Shown: positions 41,478 through 52,604 of the stretch, in pieces
Position numbering within the stretch: position 1 is the first letter of the stretch
Layout: each line of letters starts with the position of its first letter
Source: Hennigella sp045617465
GTDB lineage: Bacteria; Bacillota_I; Bacilli_A; Mycoplasmatales; Mycoplasmoidaceae
Reading direction: 5' to 3'
Assembly (NCBI GenBank): GCA_045617465.1
Contig: JAZLIQ010000002.1
Coordinates: 1 to 64,000 of the forward strand
DNA: 64,000 bases
Translations under genes and position numbers: made by a program
The notes under the pieces: model-generated
The model's database searches: none
Told to the model about the DNA's origin: nothing
Seen by the model: only the letters and a program-made list of their open reading frames with translations

Positions 41478-42851
41478 CTATCTATTTAAATAGTTTAGTA
41501 TGTCACTAATTTTAATTCTTTCTTGTTTCATAGTGTCACGGTGTCTAACCGTTACACATTGATCTTTTTCAGAATCAAAGTCATAGGTAATACAATAGTA
41601 TGTACCTATCGCATCTTGTCTACGGTATCTCTTACCGATAGACCCTGTCACATCATATACACAAGGTATATGGTGAGCTATTAGGTTATCAAATACCTTC
41701 TTAGCATTATCATTAAGTTTATTACTTAATGGTAATACTGCTACTTTATATGGACATAAAGCATAAGGTAATCCTAATACTTCACGTGTCTCACCATCTT
41801 TGATTGGTTCAACACGGTAAGCATCACATATGATAGCATAGAACAAACGTTCTACACCTACAGATGGTTCTATAACATAAGGAATAAATCTTTCATTTGT
41901 TTCAGGATCTAAATATCCTAATGTTGAACCAGAGAGCTTTTGATGGTTTGATAAATCAAAATCTGTTCTATTAGCCAAACCTCATAGTTCAGCTCAGCCA
42001 TGTGGAAAGTTATATTGGAAGTCAATAGTTCTAGCTGAATAGTGACTTAAGTCAGCTTTGTCATGTTCTGACATTCTAATATTTTCTTTCTTAATGTGTA
42101 ACACATTAAATAAGAAGTCTTCAATATCTTTAATGTATTGCTCAAATTTGGCTGGTGCATCTTTTGGATAATTGAAGAATTCAATTTCCATTTGTTCAAA
42201 CTCTCTAGTTCTGAAGATAAAGTTACCTGGCGTAATTTCATTTCTGAAAGCTTTACCTATTTGGCCAACACCAAAAGGAACTTTTAATCTTAAAGCTCTT
42301 TGGATGTTAGCAAAGTTAATAAAGATACCTTGAGCTGTTTCTGGTCTTAAATAAAGTTCGTTAGCCTTATCTTCGATAACAGATTGACTTGTTTTAAACA
42401 TTAGGTTAAAACTTCTAATGTCTGTTCAGTCTGCCTTACCACAATTAGGACAGACAATCTTTTTATCTTTAATTATTTTTAATAATTCAGCCTTATCAGT
42501 ATTCTCATTAATTTTAATGTCAGGATACTTTTCTTCAATTAACTTATCAGCTCTAAATCTTTGATGACAAGCTTTACAGTCAATTAATGGGTCAGCAAAG
42601 TTAGCTAAGTGACCTGAAGCTTTTCAAACACTAGGATTAAGAATAATGGAAGAGTCTAAACCAACCATGTTTGGTTGACCAGTGATGAAATAATTTCATC
42701 ACAAACTCTTAATATTATTCTTTAAAGCTACACCTAAAGGACCATAGTCTCAAGCATTAGCTAGTCCGCCATAAATTTCACTACTAGCAAAAACAAAACC
42801 GTAGTTTTTTAAATAATTAACTATTGTTGTTTGATCAAATTTAGTGCTCAT
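41478..42851 (-). CDS. glyS: Glycyl-tRNA synthetase (dimeric type)
   Basis: 457 residues, class II. Motif 1 region YGGLANAWDYGPLGVALKNN, a Cys-rich insert (CKACHQRF and CPNCGKADW), motif 2 FRNEITPGNFIFRTREFEQME, and motif 3 FIPYVIEPSVGVERLFYAI are all visible. Many TGA-Trp codons in the N-terminal half. TATAAT lies nine bases before the ATG, so a leaderless mRNA is likely. Confidence 0.96.
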
Positions 42852-42866
42852 ATTATTTTAATTATA
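42852..42866 (-). promoter_or_regulatory. -10 box of a leaderless promoter (glyS-dnaG)
   Basis: TATAAT on the minus strand at 42861-42866, nine bases before the glyS ATG. Confidence 0.6.
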
Positions 42867-42903
42867 AAAAATATAATGATTATTGACTATATATTATAAA
42901 AAG

Positions 42904-42925
42904 AAAAGAGGGCAACCCCTCTTTT
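42904..42925 (-). terminator. Terminator after the small membrane protein gene
   Basis: AAAAGAGGG / CCCTCTTTT stem around CAA/C, with T-runs, just downstream of the stop at 42940. Confidence 0.8.
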
Positions 42926-42939
42926 TCTTTTGTTTTAGT

Positions 42940-43473
42940 CTATAGACTAACGATTCCTGTTTTTTCGTCTCTAGCTGGTTTAACTTCTTCTGGTTGAACA
43001 GGTTCTTCTTTTTTAGGTTCTTCAACTGGTCCACCAAAAGCAGCTGCAGCGTCTTCTTGATGTGCGCTCTTGAATGTGAATCTATTTCTAATCCAGAAAT
43101 AGATACCAACAACAGCAATGCCTATTAATAATAGGGTGTGAAGCGCTGGAAGTACAAAGTATGCACCATTAAAGTTTTCTTGCATCTTTGTACTAAATAC
43201 TAGAACAAGAATGAAGAATAGTAAGTGTGCTAAACATAATCCACCGAAGATGTAAGCACGCTTCTTATAATCATCTCTGCCATTAATAAATAATAGCACA
43301 ATTAGTAGAACTAATCCTAGTGTTAGAAAACTATCAACAATAGCACCAAATGCCACAGCACCAGGTCCACCAACACCAAATCCTACTCATGTTGCAACAA
43401 TACATAGTATTGCTAGTGATCAAACACCCAATAGAGTGTACTTATATCACTTATAAGGAATATTTTTTGTCAT
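42940..43473 (-). CDS. Four-helix membrane protein with acidic tail, unknown
   Basis: 177 residues. Four hydrophobic helices (about 10-35, 43-63, 72-92, 105-130) are followed by a cytosolic tail of about 45 residues rich in Glu, Pro and Lys (EEPKKEEPVQPEEVKPARDE). No motif recognised. Own promoter (TATAAT 43496-43501) and a strong GAGAGGG ribosome site, so it is expressed independently between ftsH and glyS. Confidence 0.7.
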
Positions 43474-43506
43474 TTTTTCCCTCTCTTATAAGTTTATTAT
43501 AAAAGA

Positions 43507-43531
43507 AAAAAGAGTACATAGTACTCTTTTA
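43507..43531 (-). terminator. ftsH terminator containing its stop codon
   Basis: AAAAAGAGTAC / GTACTCTTTTA with loop ATA; the ftsH TAA (43529-43531) is the first part of the stem on the minus strand. Confidence 0.8.
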
Positions 43532-45673
43532 TTTCTTAGATTTTTCCTTCTTTTCGTCTTCTAAAGCTTTTTTCTTTTCAATAGCTTCAGGAGGAAGCTT
43601 TAATTCTTTGTGAATGTAATCAATTTGGTTCTTGACAATTGTTTCTAACAATAGTAATGTTTCAACAATTAAATCAAGTTCTTTACCATTATCTTTGATA
43701 ATAGCTTTTGCTTTAACATATTCTTTTTGAATAATGTCTTCAATCTCTTTATCAATCTTTTGGTTAGTTTGTTCACTAAAGCTCTTTTGAGCATAAGCAG
43801 GAGTGTTACCTTCTGTTGGGATGAATTGAGTCATACCAACATCTGACATACCTAGTTGAGTAACCATAGATTTAACTATTCTAGTTACTTTGTATAGGTC
43901 ATTGCTTGCTCCAGTAGAGATTGCATCTTTACCGTAGATGATTTCTTCTGCAGCTCTACCACCTAATGTAGTTCTTACAATAGCTAATAGATCAGATTTC
44001 TTTTGAATGGCAAGCTCTTGCTTTTCAGGAGTAGCTAGTGTATAGCCTGCGGCTACACCACGAGGAATAATTGTAATCTTTTCAACTACATCTCCACCCT
44101 TAGTGTGAAGACCAACTAATGCATGACCAGCTTCGTGGTAAGCAATTTGTTTCTTTTCTTCATCAGTAATTACTCTTGATTTCTTTGCAGGACCAGCAAT
44201 TACACGGTCAATAGCTTCATCAATTTCAGCCATACCAATTGCTGTCTTGTTTAATCTTACTGCAAGTAAAGTTGCTTCATTTAACACGTTTTCTAGTTGA
44301 GCACCAGAGAAACCTGGAGTTCTTCTAGCAACATCAGCTAAACTTACTTTGCTTGATAAGTTTTTGTTTCTTGCGTGAATCTTTAAAATAGCTTCACGTT
44401 CTTTAATATCAGGTAGGTTAACTTGAATGTGTCTATCAAATCTACCTGGTCTTAGAATAGCTTCATCTAATGAATCTAGTCTGTTTGTTGCTGCCATGAT
44501 TACAACACCACTACGTGTGTTGAAACCATCCATTTCAGCAAGTAATTGGTTAATAGTTTGATCAGCAATACCACCCGATCCACCAGCAATTGCATTAGCA
44601 CCACGCTTACCTGCTACTGAGTCAATTTCATCAATGAAGATGATAGATGGGGCAGCTTTCTTTGCTCTAGCAAATAGGTCTCTAACTCTCTTAGCACCTA
44701 CACCTACTAGCATATCATCAAAGCTTGAACCAGAAGCTTGGAAGAATGGAACTGAAGCTTCACCAGCTACAGCTTTAGCTAATAATGTTTTACCAGTACC
44801 TGGAGGACCATATAGAATTACACCTCTAGGTGTTCTTGCACCCATAGCTGCATATTTTTCTGGATTCTTTAAGTAATCAACGATTTCAATTAATTCGTTC
44901 TTTTCTTCTTCAATACCAGCAACATCTTCAAACTTAACGTTGCTCTTAGCAACTTTAGCAGAAGATTTACCCATACCGAAGATTGAATCTTCACCTTGAC
45001 CCATCATTCCAGTCATCTTTGTCATCTTGCTAAAGTATCAAATGATAACAATTAAGAAGATGATTGTTGGTAACATATTTAAAAGAATTAAACCAACATT
45101 AGTACCAGATTGTTGAATTGTCGCAGTGTTTTCTAGATAGTTAACTCAAGCAACAAAGTTTGTGTAAGATGGATCAGCTTCATCAATCTTTTGATCGCCA
45201 ATTCAATATGTGTAATGTGTTGTGCCTTCTTCAAAGTCCTTACTTACACGTAACTTAAATTCAACTTCTCTTCTATTTTCTGGATATGCATGAACTGAGT
45301 AAGTTTCAGCATTAGTTCCACTTACATAATAGAATGCTCAAGCATTGTCTTTCTTAGACATATCAATTTTGTAATCATCACCAGATACTTGCGTATTTGT
45401 GTCAATTACTAAACTGTTACCATCTAATGTAACCTTTTGAGCTTTAATTTGATCATATTTAGGAGTACAGCTTCAAACAATCAAGAAGATAAATAATCCA
45501 ATGATAGTTAAAGCAATAATCCATTTGATGATGGATTTCGTTCTTCTTGCTTTAGCTTCAGGATCTGCCGATTGCTTTTGATAAACAACTTTGTCATCTG
45601 GACTAGTGCCAGCATCACTTGGTTGTTCATCTTTAGCTTTAGCTAAATTGATACGTATTTTTTCTTTTGCCAT
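43529..45673 (-). CDS. ftsH: ATP-dependent zinc metalloprotease FtsH
   Basis: 714 residues. Membrane AAA+ protease. A hydrophilic N-terminal stretch (about 1-47), helix 1 (48-66), an outer domain of about 125 residues, helix 2 (195-213), then the AAA domain with GPPGTGKT (near 283), FIDEID and the second-region RPGRFDRH, and the protease HEAGH (near 508). A charged KKEKSKK end. RBS AAAGGAG. Last of the ispF-hpt-ftsH group. Confidence 0.97.
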
Positions 45674-45701
45674 ATGGATTGCTCCTTTATAGGTTTATAT
45701 A

Positions 45702-46265
45702 TTATAGTTTATTTAGGTATTTTTTATCGAATTCACCTATATAAGGTAAATTTCTTGCTTGTTCGTTAATGTCTAGACCATAACCAACCAAGAATGGATT
45801 ACCTTTCAATGTGAAACAAGCATAGTCTGCTTTGAATTTTGTTTTTCTTGCTTGTGGTTTGTCAACAAGAACCATAGTTTTTAGGGAGTGAGGTTTTTTA
45901 GATTTAAGATATTGAATTAACACTTTAAGTGTTTTAGCAGAATCTAGAACATCTTCAATTACAATAACATCTCTTCCTTTGATGTCAGAAAACAAATCGG
46001 TTAAGATTTCAGGTTTTCCTTGGGCTTTAATTTGGCCACGGAATGAACTTAATGTCATAAATTCAAAGTTGCATTCAAATCTTAATGCCATTACTAATCT
46101 TCCATAGAATGGAATAGCACCTTTTAGAATTCCTAATAAGATTGGTTTTTTCTTACATTTAGAATAGTGCTTATTAATTCAATTGGCTGCTTTAGTAATT
46201 CCTGCTTCAACTTCTTTTCTTGAAACTAGAATACTTTTAACATATTTAGGTTTGTAATCTTTCAT
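45702..46265 (-). CDS. hpt: Hypoxanthine phosphoribosyltransferase
   Basis: 187 residues. Salvages hypoxanthine and guanine to IMP and GMP. PRPP-binding motif VIVIEDVLDSAKTLKVLI near 105, and LSSFRGQ near 78. One TGA-Trp. The hpt-ftsH pairing is common in Gram-positive bacteria. ATG one base after the ispF stop. Confidence 0.94.
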
Positions 46266-46266
46266 A

Positions 46267-46725
46267 TTATCTTCCCTCCATCAAAACTATTGCATCACAT
46301 TCAATAATGTTTAAGTTTTGTTCAAAGCGTGTTGCTTTCACATTAATCTTTTTTGTTTTTAACAATTTTGTTAAACTCTTAACTATATACTTACGAATTG
46401 GATTGATTAAGATTTTATCACAGATGATAGTGACATCAACATTTCCAATTTTTAATTCTTTAGATTTTGCCATTGTTAAAGCATAATAAAGAATTAATTT
46501 AGAATTCATGTTTTTGCACTTAATATCTGTATCTGGAAAAGCAATACCAATGTCGCCACCTTGACAAGCACCTAGAATTGCATCAGCTATTGCATGTAAC
46601 ACTAGATCGCCATCAGAAATAGCAACAATTTTGTAGTTGCTTTTACATTCATAACCACCTAAGACAATTGTTGATTTTGTCTTAGATAATTTGTGTATAT
46701 CTTTTCCAAATCCTATATTACTCAT
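46267..46725 (-). CDS. ispF: 2-C-methyl-D-erythritol 2,4-cyclodiphosphate synthase
   Basis: 152 residues, normal length. MEP-pathway enzyme that cyclises CDP-ME-2-phosphate. Metal ligands in GKDIH (Asp9, His11) and SDGDLVLHAIADAILGA (His near 43); GDIGIAFPDTD near 58 and VKATRFEQN near 133 complete the family picture. Most mollicutes lack this pathway, so the other isp genes should be elsewhere in the genome. TATAAT lies about 20 bases upstream. Confidence 0.92.
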   Translation of the reverse strand: MSNIGFGKDIHKLSKTKSTIVLGGYECKSNYKIVAISDGDLVLHAIADAILGACQGGDIGIAFPDTDIKCKNMNSKLILYYALTMAKSKELKIGNVDVTIICDKILINPIRKYIVKSLTKLLKTKKINVKATRFEQNLNIIECDAIVLMEGR

Positions 46726-46792
46726 AATAAATATAGATATTTATTATATAGAGAATATATTTTTAGATTAAATAATATAAATTAATAAAAAG

Positions 46793-46816
46793 AAAAATAG
46801 GGATATCCCTATTTTT
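46793..46816 (-). terminator. Terminator of the lyase lipoprotein
   Basis: Perfect palindrome AAAAATAGGGAT/ATCCCTATTTTT followed by a T-run on the minus strand. Confidence 0.8.
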
Positions 46817-46832
46817 ACTTTAGATTAAATTT

Positions 46833-48869
46833 TTAAAATATCTTGAATTGTCCCGGTGAACCAGAATATGTGTTACCTTTATACTCAAACGACTCACCTG
46901 TATAAAATATTGCCGCTATTTTTCCATTAGGCATTTCTACTGCTTGAGCATTATTATCATTACATGCTACTTTAAACAATTTATTTATGTCTCATTGTTT
47001 TGAAGATTGAATTGAATATGCATATGAAGAAGTGGATGGGTTATCAAGATATATGGTTGAGACTTGTTGGGATACAAGATCCGCAGGATCTGGATACGAT
47101 TCGTTGTTTCTACTTCAAGGGGCTAATCTAGATTCGGTTTCACCTAATTCACTAAATTTTAATTTATGGTCCGCACCTTCTTCAATATTAGAATAAACAA
47201 CGTCTCTATGTTGAATAAATTTGTTTGTGGCATCAATTAGTTTAATGTCTCCTTGTGGAACAAATTGATCAACTGTTGTGTGAAGAGGTAGAACCTCGCC
47301 ACTTGCTGGGGCGTAGTTAATGCCTTTACCTAATACTGCTACTCCATCCTCACAAGCAAATGCTGTGATGGTGTAATTTACTTGACCTTTGTATTGAGGG
47401 TCTTCAAGACTATCATTTGATCTAAATTTTTGATAACTTTGTTGAGAAATGAAAGCAACATTCTCATCTTCATTAAAGTCTCCATAAGCTATGGTTTCTT
47501 TTTTCTTTGGAGCAACATCTATTCCATTTTCATAGTAATGAAGTTCGTCATCAGTCTCATCTATTGTTGTTGTTCCAGGAATGTCTTGGTAGTTTCAAAT
47601 TGGTGAAATATCAACATATTCATTTCCTGTTTCCATTACACAGTTTGTAAAACCATAACTCATATTATGACCTAGTAAATTTTCACCATTACCCATTTCA
47701 AAGTTATTTAAATCTTTTGTTGTTCCTCTTAAACCAATGTAAATACCATCGTAGTTTCAAGCAATGAATTGTGACTTTGGAAAGAATTTAATTCCATTAA
47801 AGTTACTATCTTTGTTTTCTCATTTGGCAATTAATTCTTTTAATTCTCTTTTTCTTGGGCAATTAGGAAGGTTAGCTAAATACTTCATTTCTGTTATATT
47901 TCCTAAATCGGTTACACCACCCGCATAATCACTTGCTCTTTTTCTTGTTCAAGTTCGACCCATACATTGTCATGTAAAGTTTCCTTTGTGGGTCATATAT
48001 CTCATACCATCCAAAGCAAAATCAACAACAATCTTTAATTTTTTATCATCTAGTGTATATTCATCAGTCTTATCAAATGCTGATGCTATCTTCGCAATCA
48101 TTAAAGCGCCCTGTCTTCCATAACCACCTGTATAAAGCAATTGGTTATGTTGAAAATATGTACCATCAGATTGGAATCCTTCTGGTGCATCTACCTTAAT
48201 TTCTTTATAAAGATAATCTAACATTATTTGCATTTCATCTTTGTCTTGAACCAAACATGCAGATTTCATTGTTATATCACAAGCTCAAAATGTATTTGTG
48301 CCAGTGTATTTTGTTGTGGCTTCATTGTATTTCAATGAACCATGATGAATTCATTCCATTAACTTATCTTGTTGTGGTCTAGTCAGTTTATGTTTTAAGA
48401 AAATTGCTAAATTACTTAAATCTCTCGGAACACCAATTTCATTGAATCACCAGTTTGAATTTTCATACTTATGACACAATCAATAGCAAGTTAATTTTTT
48501 TGCTATATCCATTAATTCATCATTATTATCTCTATCAGCAATCATTGCAATTTGCAATGTCCTAACAATATGTTGATGGGCTGGTCAAATAGCTCTATCA
48601 CCGTCTTCATAGTTAATGTTTCTAAACAAATATGTTTCACATGGTTCACCAAACATTTTGGTGTCAACCTCTTTAGCTAGTTCGCTTTTGATTTGATCGG
48701 CTGTTTTACCATCATAATCATTAAGATTAACTGTTTCTTCCAACATTTGTTTATAAGAACTTAACAGAATATCAAATCCTGATTGTTGTTGGCTACAGCT
48801 TACTGTAGCAGATAATGGGGCTACACAAGTTGTTGTAGCTAGTGGTATTAATAATCATTGTTTTTTCAT
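46833..48869 (-). CDS. Polysaccharide lyase family 8 lipoprotein (hyaluronate/chondroitin lyase-like)
   Basis: 678 residues, many TGA-Trp codons. Signal peptide with lipobox ATVSC (Cys about 25), so membrane-anchored and outward-facing. The PL8 motifs stand in order: NWWFNEIGVPRDL (near 145), TGTNTFWACDIT (Asn192), SDGTYFQH (His241), YTGGYGRQG (Tyr250), MGRTWTRKRASDY (Arg near 305) and later MGNGENLLGHNMSYG. The Asn/His/Tyr spacing (His+9=Tyr) matches the catalytic set of streptococcal hyaluronate lyase. It would cut glycosaminoglycans to unsaturated disaccharides. Polysaccharide preference cannot be read. TATAAT is eight bases before the ATG, directly behind the apt terminator. Confidence 0.82.
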
Positions 48870-48883
48870 ATGTCTATATTATA
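48870..48883 (-). promoter_or_regulatory. -10 box of a leaderless promoter (PL8 lipoprotein)
   Basis: TATAAT on the minus strand at 48878-48883, eight bases before the ATG at 48869. It begins only seven bases after the apt terminator stem. Confidence 0.6.
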
Positions 48884-48890
48884 AAAAAAT

Positions 48891-48915
48891 AAAAACTAGG
48901 TATTACCTAGTTTTT
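48891..48915 (-). terminator. apt terminator
   Basis: Perfect AAAAACTAGGTA / TACCTAGTTTTT with a one-base centre, two bases beyond the apt stop; T-run leads straight into the next promoter. Confidence 0.85.
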
Positions 48916-48917
48916 AA

Positions 48918-49454
48918 TTAAAGTTTAAGTAGGCTGTGAACCTTAATGCCCTTCTTTTCTAGTTTAGACGGGCCTTCAGGTAAATCTTCCAAATATCCTA
49001 ATACTAGTAAGTGATTAGCTTTAGCTTTTAATTGATTCATCATTGTTTTAACTGCTAAAACGGTTCCACCAGTAGCAACAACATCATCAACAATTAAAAC
49101 TCTTGCTCCCGGTTTAACATCATACTTATGTATTTCAATAGTATCTTTACCATATTCTAAAGCGTAGCTTGCTGATACTGTTCTACGTGGTAATTTACCT
49201 TTTTTTCTAACTGGAACAAAAGGCAAATTCAATGCTTCAGCTATAGGTAGAGCGAATCAGAAACCTCTAGATTCTAGTCCTACTACAACATCAAACTTTA
49301 GTCCTTTGATAGTCTTAAGCATTTCTTTAACAGTTAGCTTTAAGACTCTAGGTTTTGTAAAGATAGGAGTAATATCTTTGAAACTTATTCCTTTCTTAGG
49401 AAAGTCGGGAACAACTTTCATTGTGTTTTTAATTGTATTAAGATTCTTTGTCAT
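48918..49454 (-). CDS. apt: Adenine phosphoribosyltransferase
   Basis: 178 residues. Converts adenine and PRPP to AMP. Visible: FPKKGISFKDITPIF (near 18), VGLESRGFWFALPIA (near 60) and the PRPP motif VLIVDDVVATGGTVLA (near 120). Its ATG overlaps the secDF stop (TAATG). Confidence 0.96.
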
Positions 49455-52400
49455 TATTTAGCTCCTTGTGGTTTTTCTGTTGGTTTAGCAACAGGAATCT
49501 TTCTGGTAAACTTGTTGATACCTTCAATTCCTTGTTCATCAATATCATCGTAGTTTACTACTACTTTGTTCTTGTTCTTGATAACGAGTTTTTCAAGAGT
49601 GAAGTTTCTTACCTTCATGAATTGGTATAGTAAGAAGCTTAAAACAAATGGGGCTAATACTAGAGTAACAACTGCGCCAATTATTAATAAAGCAATAATT
49701 GAAATTAATGTTGAACCAGATGGTCCTGTTAATCCTAGCATTAGGATGAATGTTAGATAAGCAGCGGCTGTTGTTCAAATATATGTTCAGTTGTTTGTTA
49801 ATGCAACATTAACAATATATTTGAATTCTTCCTTGTTGTAAGCATCTTTTCTACTTCAAGATTCACTTGTGCTTCCAAGTAATCCCATGCAGTAAATTGT
49901 ATTTACAACAACTATCAAGACAAATGCTAGAACTACAAATTGATCAAATTTAACTTGACAAATTGCACTAATACCCAAAGTAATTAATGGTAAACCAAAT
50001 ACTCCAGCTAGCATTGGAACAAATGAAATTCAGTTATATCTAATTGCTCCATATACACATGCAGCTGCAGAAGCAGCTAACACTGAAATTAGCGCAAAGT
50101 TTAGAATATCTTGGTTTGTGCTGCCAAAGATTGTTTGAACAAAGATCTTATCACCTATTGCTAATCCAGAAGCTGCAGACATAGTTTGAACAGCCTGTTG
50201 AATAGCAGTTATGTTCATATTTGTATAGAAGTATCATAAACCAGATACATCATCATGATGATATGAACTATAAGTTAAACCAGTAAATCATGGTTGACTT
50301 AACAATTCATCATCATACATAATTGCTATGCAATGAGATGAATGGAACATTGTTGAACTTGTATAACCAATTACAGAGAAAGCAATGATTCCGGCAATTA
50401 ATAGACCACCAACTACTGCAACAGCAATTAATGCTCTCTTATTAGTTGCATCAATCTTTTTCTTACTCATTGAACTATAGTAAGGAAGTTCAAGTTTTGT
50501 TGCATCCATCGAAGATGGAATTGCCATGTTACTTTGAGCTAACATTTCATTTGCAACATTGGATGCTTTACCAAAGAACGATAACCTGTTGACCATTATT
50601 TTGTTATTGAAGAACAATCCATGTATGATTGCATTCAACAGGTAAACACACAAGAATATTGCAAATGCTCCAATAATTAGCACCAATCCCATAGGGTTTA
50701 GGCCTATTGGTGCAATATATGTAAAGCAAACACCAAAGATTAATGTGATAACACTAATATCTACTATAGGTAGTAATGACTTTTTAAAAGTCTTACTAAT
50801 AATCACTTGTGTATCTTCACGAGAGTTTAATCTACGTTTCATACGACCACAAATGGCTAGTGCTGCCATAAATCCTACAACAGCCACTATAAATAGACCG
50901 AAGATCAATGACATGCTAATTGCAGTTGATCCAATAGTTGCAATTAATCCTGTCATAGATAGAGCAAACATTAGACAGATTCAACTCATTACACCTGTTG
51001 TTCTATATAGACAAGCTAATAGAATTAATAAGGCGATCAAGAATATCAAGAATCCTAAACTTAGAATTCCTACAACTTGGTTTCCTCCAAATACTGATTC
51101 AGTGAATGAAGGAGCAATAAAGTTGTATCTAAAGTCATGACCAGTAAATCTAGCCATAACATCTTCAGCTCCTTTTTCTGCTTTAGATGAAATGTCACTA
51201 AAGTCAAATCCTGCAATAGCTCCATCATTGAAGCCGTATGTTATTTGGTTATTCAAATAACTTTGAGCTTCATCACTAGAAGATGCTTTATATCAATAGT
51301 ATGAAATCTTAGGTTCTGTACCTTCAACATCATTCTTATAATCGTCAGTGATTTTGTCTGGCATGATGTCAGTAAAATCATTCATTGTGACAATCTTTTC
51401 TACATACTTAGTTGTGAAGTTTAATTCATTTGTTCCAACTGTAGCTTGGTCAATGTAATTGAAGATATCAGCATTTTGAATGTTTTTGCTGTTATCATCA
51501 TGGTCTTTAACTGATGCTAACTTATATGAATCGTCTGTTGATCCTCTTGGATCACCACGGAAGTTCTTAGTTTTATATGTGTCAGCAAATGTAGAATAAG
51601 TAGTGTCATCATATATGTCTTTATATGAACTCTTTTCTTTGTTTTGCCATCAGTTAGCGATGTGGTAGTTTGCTTCGTTGTATAAACCTTGTAAGTTATT
51701 TACAATGTAAATTCTTGGTTCATTTCACTTACTAATTTCTTTATTTTCAGGGTCAGGGTCCTTTTCCTCTGAATAATCTTTAGCAGCTTTCAAGTTTTGA
51801 TAAATTCTATTAAGTTGAGATTCTTCAACTTTGAAGACAACTCCAGGTTGTCCATCTTTATCATTGATAACTTTAGCTTTGTCTTCTTGAGAACCTACAG
51901 TTTTAGGAATTGTAAATAGTTGTCTGAAAGGAATTATTGTATATGTTGGTGCATCAGTTCCTGTAGGACTGTCAACATTATATCAACGATATACTAATGT
52001 CTTTTCGTTTGAGTTAAATCCATTTAACCCAAAGAAAGATAAGTATGGATCATTATCAATCTTTTGTTCCTCTTCTTCTTTAGAAGTTGGGTGTTTCTTT
52101 TGAACCTTGTCAATTTCAAATTGAGCATTCAAATAACCAAAGTATTGATCTTCTTCCTTTACTTTTTCCTCTTTATAAAATTCATATGATACATCATATG
52201 ATTTTTGTCCTCTATCTTTTAATCAACGAGATAGTTTTTCTGCACAATCAGCAATTATTGCTTCAGCTTGTTGTTCAGTTTGAAATTGTTTTTGATCATC
52301 TGCTAATAAAGCAGCAGGATCAATTTTTACTCTTCCTGAAACAGATTTAGTGAATTCTGCACTTTCAGTGTGATTTTTAGCAATTTGTCAAATACCAACA

Positions 52401-52513
52401 CCTGAACCAGCAATGGTTCCGGCTGCTAGGATACTAGAGAAGGCTACTGAAAAAATTGAAGCACCTTTATTTTTTACGCTAAACTTCTTAGTGTTTTGGT
52501 TAGTATTTGCCAT
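49454..52513 (-). CDS. secDF: SecDF-type protein translocase subunit
   Basis: 1019 residues, many TGA-Trp codons. Helix 1 (about 18-42), an outer domain of about 380 residues (diverged P1 domain), a block of five helices (about 425-600) ending in a SecD-like region (VDISVITLIFGVC), a second helix and outer segment, then a SecF-like block of helices (about 755-960) and a charged tail. Uses the membrane potential to help protein export. Sequence is far from model SecD/SecF, so the call rests on layout and some SecD-type positions. TATAAT is nine bases before the ATG. Confidence 0.78.
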
Positions 52514-52528
52514 AGTTTCTTAATTATA
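52514..52528 (-). promoter_or_regulatory. -10 box of a leaderless promoter (secDF-apt)
   Basis: TATAAT on the minus strand at 52523-52528, nine bases before the secDF ATG. Confidence 0.6.
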
Positions 52529-52604
52529 TACATAATTAAACTTTATTGTAAATATTTAATATATTTTTTAATTTATAATAATTATTAATTTATTGGAGGC
52601 AACA

